64,000 bases of DNA from Fragum whitleyi (taxonomy: Eukaryota > Mollusca > Bivalvia > Cardiida > Cardiidae), in NCBI GenBank assembly GCA_948146395.1, contig OX411544.1, positions 96,025,232 through 96,089,231 on the forward strand, written 5' to 3'. A program made the position numbers and the translations under genes. The notes under the pieces were generated by a model that saw only the letters and a list, made by a program, of their open reading frames with translations, did no database searches and was not told where the DNA came from. Below, one piece after another: positions 23,115 through 33,388 of this stretch. Position 1 is the stretch's first letter, and each line of letters opens with the position of its first letter.

Positions 23115-23222
23115 CATATGTTGTTTTATAGGTTATTGAATTTATACTAGAATATATTGCGTCAGACGAATACTTTCATCAAAGGTGCCCGAAAACCCTA
23201 AAGAAGAACTAGTCTGACAAAT

Positions 23223-23545
23223 ATATAATACGTACTTAGAGTTTTGTATGAAAAAGAAACCTAACAAGCTTAGGTAAATTGGTAATTTTCGAGGCTCTGC
23301 CGAGACAATTATCAATTCCCACAATCGAGTTAGTTATTTTTTCATACAATACACTAAGTACATATTATATTTAGCTTAAAACCTCTATTTGCCTTGTTTT
23401 CGTCGATGTTTCTAACACAAATACAAGTTTCTGAATAACCGCATTATGTCATTGTTCTAAAAATATCAATGTGATATCATAAATAACATCATATGGGATG
23501 TTATAACACGGATATTTGTAAAGTTATAAGATAAAATACATTCCC
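23223..23545 (-). repeat. PAL-2 family, inverted copy
   Basis: The hairpin (23,225-23,372; centre CGAGGCTCTGCCGAGACAAT) is followed by the body in reverse orientation, AACCTCTATTTGCCTTGTTT through ACGGATATTTGTAAAGTTAT. Together with the copy at 20,700-21,066 it makes a large inverted pair about 2.2 kb apart around the Tc1 relic. Confidence 0.7.
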
Positions 23546-23583
23546 ATTTAAGAGGGCTTGCCGAATCGGTGTATTTTATACCA

Positions 23584-23712
23584 GCCCTGAGTACAGGATA
23601 ACCAAAAGGTGCCATATGTTTGCAAATTATACGCCGTTTTGCACGCCTACTTGCGTGCAAAACGGGATATAATTTGCAAGCCGTTTGCACCATTTGTTCA
23701 TCTTAAACGAGA
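23584..23712. repeat. PAL-1 palindrome
   Basis: The centre CGTTTTGCACGCCTACTTGCG then TGCAAAACGGGATATAA differs from the family standard (GCTTTGCA/TGCAAAGC) at the same place in both arms. The left end is GCCCTGAGTACAGGATAACC; the right arm decays after TTTGTTCATCTTAAACG. Confidence 0.7.
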
Positions 23713-24172
23713 GCAGAACTTTGTGTCAAGGCTAACGATTATCACGGAAGTTGAGATTAAGTGTTTGTTTGTTTATTTGAATTGAGTTTTACGCCGCTTT
23801 CAACAATCTTTCAGATTTATTGCGGCGGCTGGAGCGCCTAACGATGGATTCTTGGTATTTCTCACACCAGTACTACCATTACATCATTTCGCACTATCCA
23901 GCTGCTATCCTACATAGGTCTACGATTTGGGACGAAGTGAAAGATGGGATTGACAATATGATTGATAGTGTATGAGCGAGGTCAAATATGTGTCAATATA
24001 TTGATTAACGATTGTCAATATATTGATTGATGACTGCCAGTTATATTGATCATCGACAGACTGTTTAAATTTCATCTATAATGCAGCGAATCGATAGTAC
24101 AACCATGAGGACGACATTAAGCCACTTTTATGTCTTTAACTACATAATATCACGAAATATTTCAAGCGTGTC

Positions 24173-25866
24173 CAGACCTGGGGTAATCGTAATCGGTAAT
24201 CATGATTACATGTAATCGATTACAATTTTCAGGTAATCATTTTGTATTCGGTAATCGGAGCATTTCTGATTACATGTAATCGTAATTTAATCGATTACAT
24301 TGAAAAAAGGCCTGTAATCATGATTACATCTCGATTACATTATGATTACATTTGTTGTGTTTGCAAGTACAAGCTTTGAAAAAAAAATATTTTCAATGAT
24401 AGCCATATTAATTTTGGCAAATTTTTATTTAAACTTAAATAATGGACCTAGGTTTTAGTATTGAATACAAAAATGTAAAATGAAAATACTTTCAAAGTGA
24501 TTGGAGTGACTAGATAGAATTTGAATTGAGAAAAAAAATTCCAAAAGCAGATAATGTATTGGGAAAAATAATCAAGTAGTCAATTTTTCATTTGGCTTTA
24601 TAGGAAATTTCTATTATTGTCTTATACCCAAATGTTGTGTTTTCCCTAGTTTAGAACATTCTGGTTTCTTGCTTTAAGTATTAAAAATTCTAACTAGTCA
24701 AAATGTCTTATGAACATGAAGTGTTATAATGATGTTTAAGGTGTTAAGGAATTAAAAGAAGTGTCAGTCTCATCTCAGATAATCCATAGCCTCTGGCACT
24801 TATTAAACAATTACCTGTTAATAACCCTTTACTAGTATGTGACAGCCCATGATAGTTATATTTTGATATTCATTTATATATTGGCAAAACAAATTAATCT
24901 TCTCTTCTTAAAATAATTTTCAATTGCCTGATAATCTTTTCAAATCCAAATAACATGACAAAAGTTCTACAGAAATGCATCTATGCTATGATTGTCCCAT
25001 TACAATACCATGCAGGAATCTTGATGTTGGTTCATTAGGGTAAATTTTAAAGTCCATCAGGCAAAATTCAATAAAGTACTGCAAAACACGGGATAGTAAT
25101 TACACTATCTTATGAAGTTTTCCAACAAAGTTAAATGAGTCTAAAAGACATTTGACATATCCATTATGTTTTACAGTTTGACATGCCGTTTCCATGAATT
25201 GAAAAAAAGAAGAATTATTGACTTTGTCTAAGGCCTGTACTTTCTTTTTTTCACAATGTTAATCATACCGAATTATTTTTAGCAAAAACTCATATTTTCT
25301 GAACTTAAACAAAAATGAAAACAAGAAAATGTTAAATATGTTAAATATAATTGAAAATTGAGAAAATTCTGGCCAGAAAAAATTCTAAATTTTATCTTTT
25401 ATTGGTGCAGCAAATATTCAAAAATACCAACATGACCTTTATAAATGTCAACCTAGGCTATAGGTGCTCAATGCTTTCCTTAGCAGTGGAGGCAAATGTA
25501 AAAGGATATTAAAGCTTCGGGTATATCTAAATTCATAAAGAGCACCAAGGTAAATATTAACAGACCTAAGAGAAGAATTGACGTAGATTATTTATTGTTT
25601 ATCCTTCCGCATTTTTTTTAATTGTTTACAAACCTAACTTAAATGAATAAACTCCCAAAAAGACAAAAAATGTTTATGAGTAAGGTTGAAATAAAATTGT
25701 AATCACATGTAATCAGATGTAATCATGATTACATTATAAAAGTAATTGTAATTGTAATTGATTACAATGAAAAACTGTGTATTCATAATGTAATCAGTAA
25801 TCATAGAATCTGCAAGTAATTGTAATTGTAATCGATTACATTGGCATGTAATCGACCCCAGGTCTG
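24173..25866. mobile_element. Non-autonomous hAT transposon, 1,694 bp
   Basis: The termini are CAGACCTGGGGT at the left and its exact inverse ACCCCAGGTCTG at the right. A perfect 8-bp target duplication, AGCGTGTC, stands at 24,165-24,172 and 25,867-25,874. Both subterminal regions carry many GTAATC(G/A)ATTACA motifs, the kind of binding-site cluster seen in hAT elements with CAG-type ends. The roughly 1.2 kb between is AT-rich and has no transposase frame. It sits about 225 bp before the first ATG of the GT31 gene, so it may have altered that gene's upstream region. Confidence 0.92.
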
Positions 25867-26092
25867 AGCGTGTCACATGTCATTAAAGACGACAAAAGAA
25901 AGTTTTCTGGGTGCATTGTCCCGCTAGCCGGTAACAGTGTAGATCGAAGAGAAAAAAAAAACACTTTCGATAAGAACACATGGCAATGGCTATTATGACC
26001 AAATGATATTTTCAAGAAATGGAACAATATATTGAAATAAACTTTTCCATTGTGTGATTCGTCAAGATATACATGTCGCTTGTTACGCTATT

Positions 26093-27672
26093 ATGGAGTT
26101 TCATAAATACAAACGCTTCATTGAAGCAGAACCATGGAATAATTTGTGCAAAGTGTATTTTAACGGTGAGGAATATAACCATGAATCCTCCAACATGATT
26201 CATGTAAAACGTTTGCACATGTTAGTATTCCTAACACTTATGGTGTGTTCTTTATACTTTGCCTCGTTCATTTACAGCGAGAATCGGGGACTTCCAAAAC
26301 TGGATGAAAATGACTTATTTCTAAAAACAGTGCAAGCAGGTTCTCGCTCGAAAGGATTAACAGATTTAAAATTTGTATCAATACAAGTGGGAAATAAAGA
26401 GCCGCAAATTGCTGTGAATCGTGAATATTTGTTGGACAATCCTAAACTCTGCGAGTCTGTAAGTAACTTGACCATGCTGATTGTTGTGACTTCAGCACCA
26501 CCTTATTTCTCAAGACGGGTGAATTTACGAGAGACGTGGACAAAAGAGGAACATACCCGCAGATTTGGAACGATTAAAGTCGTTTTTGTTGTAGGCAAGA
26601 CCGACCCTTTAACACAAACAAAGCTTCAGAAAGAATTCAGTAAACACGGCGATCTGTTACAAGGCGATTTTGACGACACATACGAAAATCTTCATTCGGA
26701 ACATCGCTCGGACTTTTCCGTAAACTGAAAAGTACCTCGGACGTAAGTGTAGTAATTTTGGGTCATTTTTTAGGTAATTCGGCTTCTGGGGGTACTTCAG
26801 TTAATACGCTTGTAGAAAATAACATTTTATTTAATTCTGTCCGATCATCTTTGGGGATGTTTTGGGCATACTATAATTTAATGACAAAACGCAGTAAACC
26901 ACTGCGTTTTGTTATCAAATTATAATATGCCCACTTTTATTCTTTCGTTGATTTCATTTTAAGCAACGTCATCCTTAGCGGGATCGTTGATGTTTGTGAC
27001 GTCATATAAACCTACGCGCGAAATGACGCGCTTTCATGGCTGCGCCCGAATTATTCCCGAGGTCTATTCCGTAGAATCGCCGAGGGTTCCCGATTGGAGA
27101 ATCTTACCAACAAGGATGTAGTGGTGTTCCAGTGGATCACTGAAAAATGTAAAAATGCAAAGTATATCTTAAAGGTTGATGACGACGTCGTAGTTAATTT
27201 GTTTAATATGTTTGATAACATAGTTCCAAGTATAAGTCGTCTACAGAAGGTGGTTGTGTGTGATTGGCTGATTAATAAAACAATCGTGAGAGACACAAAT
27301 GATAAGTTTTACGTCCCGATGAATTATTTTCCCGGTAGGAGGCTATACCCTCCATATTGTCGTGGATATTTCTTTCTAGCGACGAACGACCTCGTACCGT
27401 TGATGTTTAACGAAATCAGAACAACGCCATTTTTCTGGCTTGAAGATGTTTACCTTTATGGACTAGTAATGAGTAAAATTAAAGATGTAAGCATTAAAAA
27501 GTTGACACGATCGGAATGTGCTCTTGGTAAAAGGTTGATCAAAAAATGTACAGTCAAGAACTGGGGGTCTGACTGTAACAAAATGATAGTTTCGGCAAAT
27601 TTGAACGAGACGCAGATTAAAGATTATTTCAACGAACTGTTAATAAAGCGAAAATTGCTTATAAATACTTGA
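26093..27672 (+). pseudogene. GT31 beta-1,3-galactosyltransferase-like gene split by a MITE
   Basis: GT31 enzymes add a sugar, usually galactose or N-acetylglucosamine, in beta-1,3 linkage in the Golgi lumen. In-frame ATGs lie at 26,093 and 26,195. A single hydrophobic anchor (HMLVFLTLMVCSLYFASFIY) follows the second, giving the usual type II topology with a short tail. Family blocks include LIVVTSAPPYFSRRVNLRET (compare the family pattern of ...R...IR.TW), VVFVVG, DDTYEN, KVDDDVVVN with the metal-binding acidic triplet (27,178-27,186), YPPYCRGY and WLEDVYLYG. The frame is interrupted at 26,693-27,096 by a MITE flanked by GAAAATCTT and GAGAATCTT, both reading ENL. The two halves are in register if the insert and one duplicate are discounted. 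Otherwise no stop is seen. As read, the product stops after about 212 residues and lacks the catalytic core. It may be a null allele of a working gene or a dead retrocopy. Confidence 0.85.
26693..27096. mobile_element. MITE-A, 404-bp copy inside the GT31 gene
   Basis: The left TIR is CATTCGGAACATCGCTCGG and the right end CCGAGGGTTCCCGATTG is its diverged inverse. The 9-bp target duplication is GAAAATCTT/GAGAATCTT (26,684-26,692 and 27,097-27,105), with one difference. A central hairpin is AAACGCAGT...ACTGCGTTT (about 26,888-26,913). The copy at 49,345-49,731 is its close inverted relative. There is no coding capacity. Confidence 0.85.
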
Positions 27673-27789
27673 GCGAATCATATGACGTTGTGGGTTGAGC
27701 GTGTTTACCCTTTTCTGCAGAGGCACTGGAGTTCTCCTTTTCTCCACAATATTTCCAACCAAAAATCATTATTCATTTTTAGTTGTACT

Positions 27790-27864
27790 GACCGAAGCTA
27801 TTGCGATTCCGGTTTTCCCATCCAGCGTTCGTCCGTCTGTCTCTTCGTCCTTTAACTTTTCCTT
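27790..27864 (+). repeat. Left part of the tandem-repeat element split by the LTR retrotransposon
   Basis: The run CCATCCAGCGTTCGTCCGTCTG...CTTTAACTTTTCCTT continues, after the LTR element and its CCTT duplication, as CCTTTTAAACGCTCTGGAG at 34,243. The retrotransposon therefore jumped into a pre-existing repeat. This is the usual head (CGTCCGTC...) of such elements. Confidence 0.65.
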
Positions 27865-28406
27865 TGTTATGTATAAGCTATAAATAAACCTAATGGTATT
27901 TACCGTGTCTATTTTTAGACTGGGAATTTTCTTATCTCTTGATTCTGTTACGTAAATGTATGTAGAATTATGTAGATCTTTCTAGAAAGGCCTTTTGGAA
28001 GGTGATTCAGACTCTAGAGTATTCTTATGTTCTATACTATTCCAGATTGTTCTATAGTATTATATAAAGGGGTTCCTACAGCATTCTTGGTTCACTTGAT
28101 TTAGACTTATGGTTTCATTTAGTAGTACTGTGTTAAACTAAAAGGGGATTTCTTGTTATCTTAAAAGTGTGTTTAAAAGCGTGTTTAATTTTAAATTCGG
28201 ATATTTTTGGACTTATTATTTGTGGACCAGGAACTTAATTAAATTGGATCTAAAATTAAAACTTTAGGATTAAACATTCAAGGTATTGTAAATTGTTTTT
28301 GTATTAATTTCATATTGTCAATAATTCTGGTATTATTGTCAATAGATATTGTTAATTGTAAAGTTTGTTGCTGGCTTCTTTGTTCGTGTTACATTGGCAC
28401 GTAACA
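27865..28406 (+). repeat. 5' LTR
   Basis: 542 bp, from TGTTATGTATAAGC to GGCACGTAACA. It contains the TATA box at 28,061. It differs from the 3' LTR only at 28,345 (G here, A at 34,181 there), which turns AATAAA into AATAGA in this copy. Confidence 0.95.
28061..28068 (+). promoter_or_regulatory. TATA box in 5' LTR
   Basis: TATATAAA, followed by GGGGTTCCTACAGCATTC where transcription of the element could begin. The same box is at 33,897-33,904 in the 3' LTR. The position in mid-LTR fits a U3/R border. Confidence 0.6.
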
Positions 28407-28409
28407 ATT

Positions 28410-28428
28410 TGGGGGCTCGTCTCGAGAT
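28410..28428 (+). promoter_or_regulatory. Primer binding site
   Basis: TGGGGGCTCGTCTCGAGAT starts four bases after the 5' LTR. Its first 12 bases agree with the complement of a tRNA-Pro 3' end as used by several retroelements; the remainder differs. Minus-strand DNA synthesis would start here. The tRNA identity is inference. Confidence 0.65.
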
Positions 28429-28606
28429 ACGAATATCAGACAAACAAACAAAACAAAACAAATCAAACAAATTCTTTATTTATATCTACTGTTCAAAATT
28501 ATTTAAGAAATTAATTTCATATTTCAATTTTGATAAATCTAGAGTGCACTTTCACTATTATTTATCGAAATCTTACATTCTTATTCAAATACAGCAACAA
28601 GCTACC

Positions 28607-31600
28607 ATGTCTTTTGACTTAGAAAAATTTACGCACGAACCTTCCGTGGAGTTATTGAATTTGGGTAAAAAGCCTGATTTGCTCAATCTTGCCAAGCATT
28701 ATGAATTAAAAGAAGTCAAGTCCTCATTGCGAAAGCATGAAATTAAGAATATTTTGGTTCAATATTTTGTTGATGAGGACATTTTTGATGAAAAGGCTCT
28801 GTCTCTCATTGTTGATGTTCCATCAGTTTCAAGCTCAAGAGATCTTGAACTGTTAAAACTTCAACAAAGGGAGAAGGAATTGGAAATAGAAAGAGAGAGA
28901 GAAGAGCGGAAATTTCAAGAAAAGCAATTAGAAATTGAAATTGAAAGAGAAAGAGCACAAAGAGAAATTGAAGAAAAAGAAAGAGAAAGGCAATTTCAAA
29001 GGGAAAAGGAAGAAAGGGAAAGAGAGAGAGAAAGGGAAAAGGAAGAGCGAGAAAGAGAAGAGAGAGAAATAGAAAGAGAGAGGGAAAGAGAAGAAAGAGC
29101 ATTTCAATTACGATTAAAAGAATTAGAAATACAAGATAGAGCAAATCAGCCCAGAGATATGTATAATGACCATTTTGATGTAACAAAACATTTTAGGCTT
29201 GTTCCTCAATTTCAAGAAAATGAAGTTGATACATATTTCGAACATTTTGAAAAAGTTGCAAATAACTTGAAATGGCCAAAGGAGCAATGGACCTTACTTC
29301 TCCAAAGTGTCTTAGTAGGAAAAGCTCGCAATATTTATTCGCAACTTAGAACAGAACAAAGCAATGATTATGATACTGTAAAAGAACTCATTCTCAAAGG
29401 TTATGAGCTGGTTCCAGAAGCATACAGACAACAATTTAGAAGTTGTAGAAAAGAATCTGGCCAGACTCACGTTGAATTTGCAAGAAACGAAGAAAAATTA
29501 TTTGACAGGTGGTGCTATTCTAAGAAAATAGACCAAAATTATGATAATCTTAGACAACTTATATTAATTGAACAATTCAAAAATTGCATTCAATCTGACA
29601 TTAAGTCACATTTAGATGAAAAAACTGTTGAAACTATACATGAAGCAGCTCGTTTAGCTGATGATTACTACCTTACACACAAAAATTCTTTCGTTAATAA
29701 AGCAAAACCTGCTTCCTCACATCCCCAAAATAAATCTATGTCTGGTGATTCATCTAGCATGTCTAGTCAATCGAATTCACCTAAACCAAAGTCTACTGGT
29801 GAAACCAATGTTCAAAATCCCTTATCTCGAGTACATTGTACTTTTTGTAAAAAACCAGGTCACCTTATTTCGGAATGTTTTAGATTAAAAAGGAAGAAGG
29901 AACTGAGTGCAGCCAAACCTACAGGGCTCACCAGCCTTCAGCCTAAATCACAGCCTTCTTTTGAGTTAAATTCAATTGTTAAGGCAGAACCAAATTCTGA
30001 TTCCTGTATGGAGATTTTTGAACCGTTCATTTTGGATGGTTTTGTATCACTTTCAGGTGATATGTGCCCACCTACCCCTATTAAAATTTTAAGAGACACA
30101 GGAGCTTCTCAATCTCTTATTTTAGCAGATGTTCTGCCTTTTTCTGAGAAGACTTCGTCTGGTACTAGTGTCCTTATTCAGGGTGTAGAGTGTGGTGTTA
30201 TTAATGTTCCTCTTCATAAGGTTAATTTGTCCTCGGATTTGGTTACTGGTTCTGTGGTTGTTGGTGTTAAACATTCTTTACCATTTAAAGGTGTACATTT
30301 ATTGCTAGGCAATGACTTAGCTGGAGATAAGGTTGTTGTTAATCCTCTTGTAACTGACACACCTAATGTAGGTCAAACAGATGATCCTATTTTGCAGGAA
30401 ATACCTGATTTGTACCCTTCATGTGCAGTAACTCGGGGTATGGCTAAAAAAGCTTCCTTGAAAAATTCAAATGATATTGACTTAACTGATACTTTTGTTG
30501 GTCAATATTTCAATGACGAGATTAAAAAGTCTTTTAATCTTAGTCTGCCTGATACTCAGACAGACTCGTCAAAATTTTGTCAGTCATCTCCAAGGTCAAA
30601 TGACCAAGGTCATGAAACGCATTCAAAGTCAAAGTTAATCCAGGAACAGCAAAATGATCCTGAGATTTCAAAGTTAATTGATAGGGCATTACCCGAAAAA
30701 GAAATGTCTCAGAATCCTGTTTGTTACTATAAAAAGAATGGTATTCTGATGAGAAAATGGCGACCATTTGATGTCCCAGCTGATGACGATTGGGCTGTTC
30801 ATCACCAAATTGTTGTTCCAAAGTCATATCGCCATGAAATACTTAGTATAGCCCATGAAAGTCCAATGTCTGGTCATTTAGGTGTAAACAAGACTTATCA
30901 CAAGATTATGACTCATTTCTTTTGGCCTGGACTTAAATCGGATGTTTCCAAATATTGTAAAAGTTGCCACACTTGTCAAATGGTAGGGAAACCTAACCAA
31001 GTTATTCCAAAAGCAATGTTACAACCCATTCCAGCTTTTGATGAACCTTTCAGTCGAATAATAATAGACTGCGTTGGTCCTTTACCAAAAACCAAGTCAG
31101 GTTCTGAATATTTGTTGACAATTATGTGTGCTTCTACCCGCTTCCCAGAAGCAATTCCTTTAAGGAACATTAAGGCAAAGTCAATTATTAAGGCTCTTGT
31201 CAAGTTCTTTACTTTTGTTGGCCTTCCAAAATCAGTTCAGTCTGATCAAGGATCAAACTTCATGTCAGGCATATTCCAACAGGTTATGCATGAATTAGGT
31301 ATCAAGCAATATCGGTCATCTGCTTATCACCCTGAAAGTCAAGGTGCTTTAGAAAGATTTCATCAGACCCTAAAGAATATGATAAGGTCATATTGTTTTG
31401 ATACTGATAAAAATTGGGATGAAGGTATTCATTTGCTATTATTTGCAGTCAGAGAATCTGTTCAAGAATCTCTTGGCTTTAGCCCCTTTGAGTTAGTTTT
31501 TGGTCATTCTGTTCGTGGGCCATTAACACTCTTAAAAGAGAAATTTCTTGCTGATGATGAAACACCCTTGAACTTGTTACAGTATGTTTCTGACTTCAGA

Positions 31601-33388
31601 AATAAACTGTCTAGGGCATGTGAGGTTGCTAGGTCAAATCTTAAATCATCTCAGAGCAAAATGAAGGCAAGATATGACAAGCATAGTGTTGATAGGAAAT
31701 TCGAACCAGGTGATAAAGTCCTTGCTCTTTTGCCAATACCTGGCCGACCCTTACAGGCAAGATATTATGGCCCGTATACTATTGATAAGAAAACAAGTGA
31801 TTTGAATTATATCATCAATACTCCCGGAAGGCGTAAAAATAAACAAATGTGTCATGTAAACATGTTAAAAAAGTATTTTGACAGAGATAGCTCTATTTCA
31901 AAACCAGTTACAGTTGTAAACACTGTCCCACAACAATCAAATATGATTGAATCAGAAGTTAGTTCAGACTTTAGTGAAAAATCTGTTCCTGGTCCACCTA
32001 AACTTGAGAACTCTGAAATACTTAAGAATCTTGACGACAAACTTTCACATTTGGAGCCATCTCAACGAGAAGAGCTGAAACAGTTGATTAATGAATATAA
32101 ACACTTATTTCCTGACATCCCCACAAGAACTGATAAAATATATCATGATGTCATTGTGGAAGATTCTCAACCAATAAAACAACATCCTTATAGAATGAAT
32201 CCAGTGAAACAAAAAGCCCTTCAAGATGAAGTGAATTACTTATTGGAGAATGACTTTATTGAACCCAGCCAAAGTAATTACAGTTCACCATGTATATTAG
32301 TTCCAAAGCCAAATGGAACATACAGAATGTGTACTGACTATCGAAAAGTGAACTCTGTGACAAAAACTGACTCTTTTCCAATTCCAAGAATTGATGACTG
32401 TATTGACAAAGTCGGTAATTCTAAATATGTCACCAAATTTGACCTTCTCAAAGGATTCTGGCAAGTTCCGCTCACTGATAGGGCTAAAGAAGTATCAGCA
32501 ATTGCTACTCCAACTGGTCTGTACCAGTACAAAGTTATGCCGTTTGGGATGAAAAATTCTCCTGCGACGTTTCAGCGGCTTGTAAATATGGTTATAGCTG
32601 GCTTGGATGGCTGTGACGCATACATCGATGATGTCATCATCTATACAGATACATGGAGTGACCACCTTCAAAGAATCAAACAATTCTTCGACCGTCTCAG
32701 TGAAGCAAAATTGACTGTTAATCTGGGAAAAACAGAATTTTGTCATGCTACTGTTACTTTTTTAGGACATCTTGTGGGACAGGGTCAAGTTAAACCTTTA
32801 GAATCTAAGGTCAATGCTATCTCTGAGTTTCCAGTGCCTGCTACTAAAAAGCAACTGATGCGATTTCTTGGTATGGCTGGCTACTATAGAAAGTTTTGTA
32901 AGAATTTTTCTATAATAGCTGAACCTTTATCAAATTTATTAAAGAAAAATGTTAAGTTCAAATGGAATGATAACTGTCAAGTTGCCTTTGATCGCTTGAA
33001 AGCCATACTAAAGAGCACACCAGTTCTTTTAGCACCTGATTTTGACAAATGTTTTAAATTAGCTGTTGATGCAAGTGATGTGGGTATTGGTGCTGTTCTC
33101 TTGCAAGAAGACGATGATGGTATTGATCATCCCGTTTGTTATTTTTCTAAAAAATTAAACAAACATCAGAAAAACTACTCAACCATTGAAAAAGAATGTC
33201 TTGCTCTGATTTTGGCAATCCAACATTTTGAAGTTTATTTAACATCTGCAACTTCTCCTATAGTTGTTTTCAGTGATCACAATCCCTTAAGTTTTCTTCA
33301 CAAACTTAAGAGTAAGAACCAAAGATTATTGAGGTGGAGTTTGTCACTTCAAGAATTTGATCTTGATGTAAGACACATTAAAGGATAA
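28607..33388 (+). CDS. Gag-Pol polyprotein (Gag-PR-IN-RT-RH), late premature stop
   Basis: The first good ATG is at 28,607 (context ACCATGT); the frame is open further upstream into the LTR but without an ATG. Length is 1,593 residues. A SAP-like amino end covers about 1-60 and a Glu/Arg-rich coiled coil about 84-178. A capsid follows whose end (about 270-355) resembles a SCAN domain. Then come a zinc knuckle C411-x2-C-x4-H-x4-C424, aspartic protease DTGAS at 497-501, and the integrase zinc region H750, H757, C787, C790. The integrase core has D821, D880 and E916 with 35 residues between the last two. RT has D1279 and YIDD at 1339-1342, and RNase H has D1488. There is no frameshift between gag and pol. 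The TAA at 33,386-33,388 falls where the family usually has Lys; 11 further codons in frame keep the conserved DALSR-type ending and reach the next stop at 33,422-33,424. The element is otherwise intact. Confidence 0.95.
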   Translation: MSFDLEKFTHEPSVELLNLGKKPDLLNLAKHYELKEVKSSLRKHEIKNILVQYFVDEDIFDEKALSLIVDVPSVSSSRDLELLKLQQREKELEIEREREERKFQEKQLEIEIERERAQREIEEKERERQFQREKEEREREREREKEEREREEREIEREREREERAFQLRLKELEIQDRANQPRDMYNDHFDVTKHFRLVPQFQENEVDTYFEHFEKVANNLKWPKEQWTLLLQSVLVGKARNIYSQLRTEQSNDYDTVKELILKGYELVPEAYRQQFRSCRKESGQTHVEFARNEEKLFDRWCYSKKIDQNYDNLRQLILIEQFKNCIQSDIKSHLDEKTVETIHEAARLADDYYLTHKNSFVNKAKPASSHPQNKSMSGDSSSMSSQSNSPKPKSTGETNVQNPLSRVHCTFCKKPGHLISECFRLKRKKELSAAKPTGLTSLQPKSQPSFELNSIVKAEPNSDSCMEIFEPFILDGFVSLSGDMCPPTPIKILRDTGASQSLILADVLPFSEKTSSGTSVLIQGVECGVINVPLHKVNLSSDLVTGSVVVGVKHSLPFKGVHLLLGNDLAGDKVVVNPLVTDTPNVGQTDDPILQEIPDLYPSCAVTRGMAKKASLKNSNDIDLTDTFVGQYFNDEIKKSFNLSLPDTQTDSSKFCQSSPRSNDQGHETHSKSKLIQEQQNDPEISKLIDRALPEKEMSQNPVCYYKKNGILMRKWRPFDVPADDDWAVHHQIVVPKSYRHEILSIAHESPMSGHLGVNKTYHKIMTHFFWPGLKSDVSKYCKSCHTCQMVGKPNQVIPKAMLQPIPAFDEPFSRIIIDCVGPLPKTKSGSEYLLTIMCASTRFPEAIPLRNIKAKSIIKALVKFFTFVGLPKSVQSDQGSNFMSGIFQQVMHELGIKQYRSSAYHPESQGALERFHQTLKNMIRSYCFDTDKNWDEGIHLLLFAVRESVQESLGFSPFELVFGHSVRGPLTLLKEKFLADDETPLNLLQYVSDFRNKLSRACEVARSNLKSSQSKMKARYDKHSVDRKFEPGDKVLALLPIPGRPLQARYYGPYTIDKKTSDLNYIINTPGRRKNKQMCHVNMLKKYFDRDSSISKPVTVVNTVPQQSNMIESEVSSDFSEKSVPGPPKLENSEILKNLDDKLSHLEPSQREELKQLINEYKHLFPDIPTRTDKIYHDVIVEDSQPIKQHPYRMNPVKQKALQDEVNYLLENDFIEPSQSNYSSPCILVPKPNGTYRMCTDYRKVNSVTKTDSFPIPRIDDCIDKVGNSKYVTKFDLLKGFWQVPLTDRAKEVSAIATPTGLYQYKVMPFGMKNSPATFQRLVNMVIAGLDGCDAYIDDVIIYTDTWSDHLQRIKQFFDRLSEAKLTVNLGKTEFCHATVTFLGHLVGQGQVKPLESKVNAISEFPVPATKKQLMRFLGMAGYYRKFCKNFSIIAEPLSNLLKKNVKFKWNDNCQVAFDRLKAILKSTPVLLAPDFDKCFKLAVDASDVGIGAVLLQEDDDGIDHPVCYFSKKLNKHQKNYSTIEKECLALILAIQHFEVYLTSATSPIVVFSDHNPLSFLHKLKSKNQRLLRWSLSLQEFDLDVRHIKG

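Noticed and set aside
28806..29186. 126-codon minus-strand frame rich in Leu and Phe
   Set aside because: It is the antisense of the ERER coiled coil in Gag and has no features of its own.
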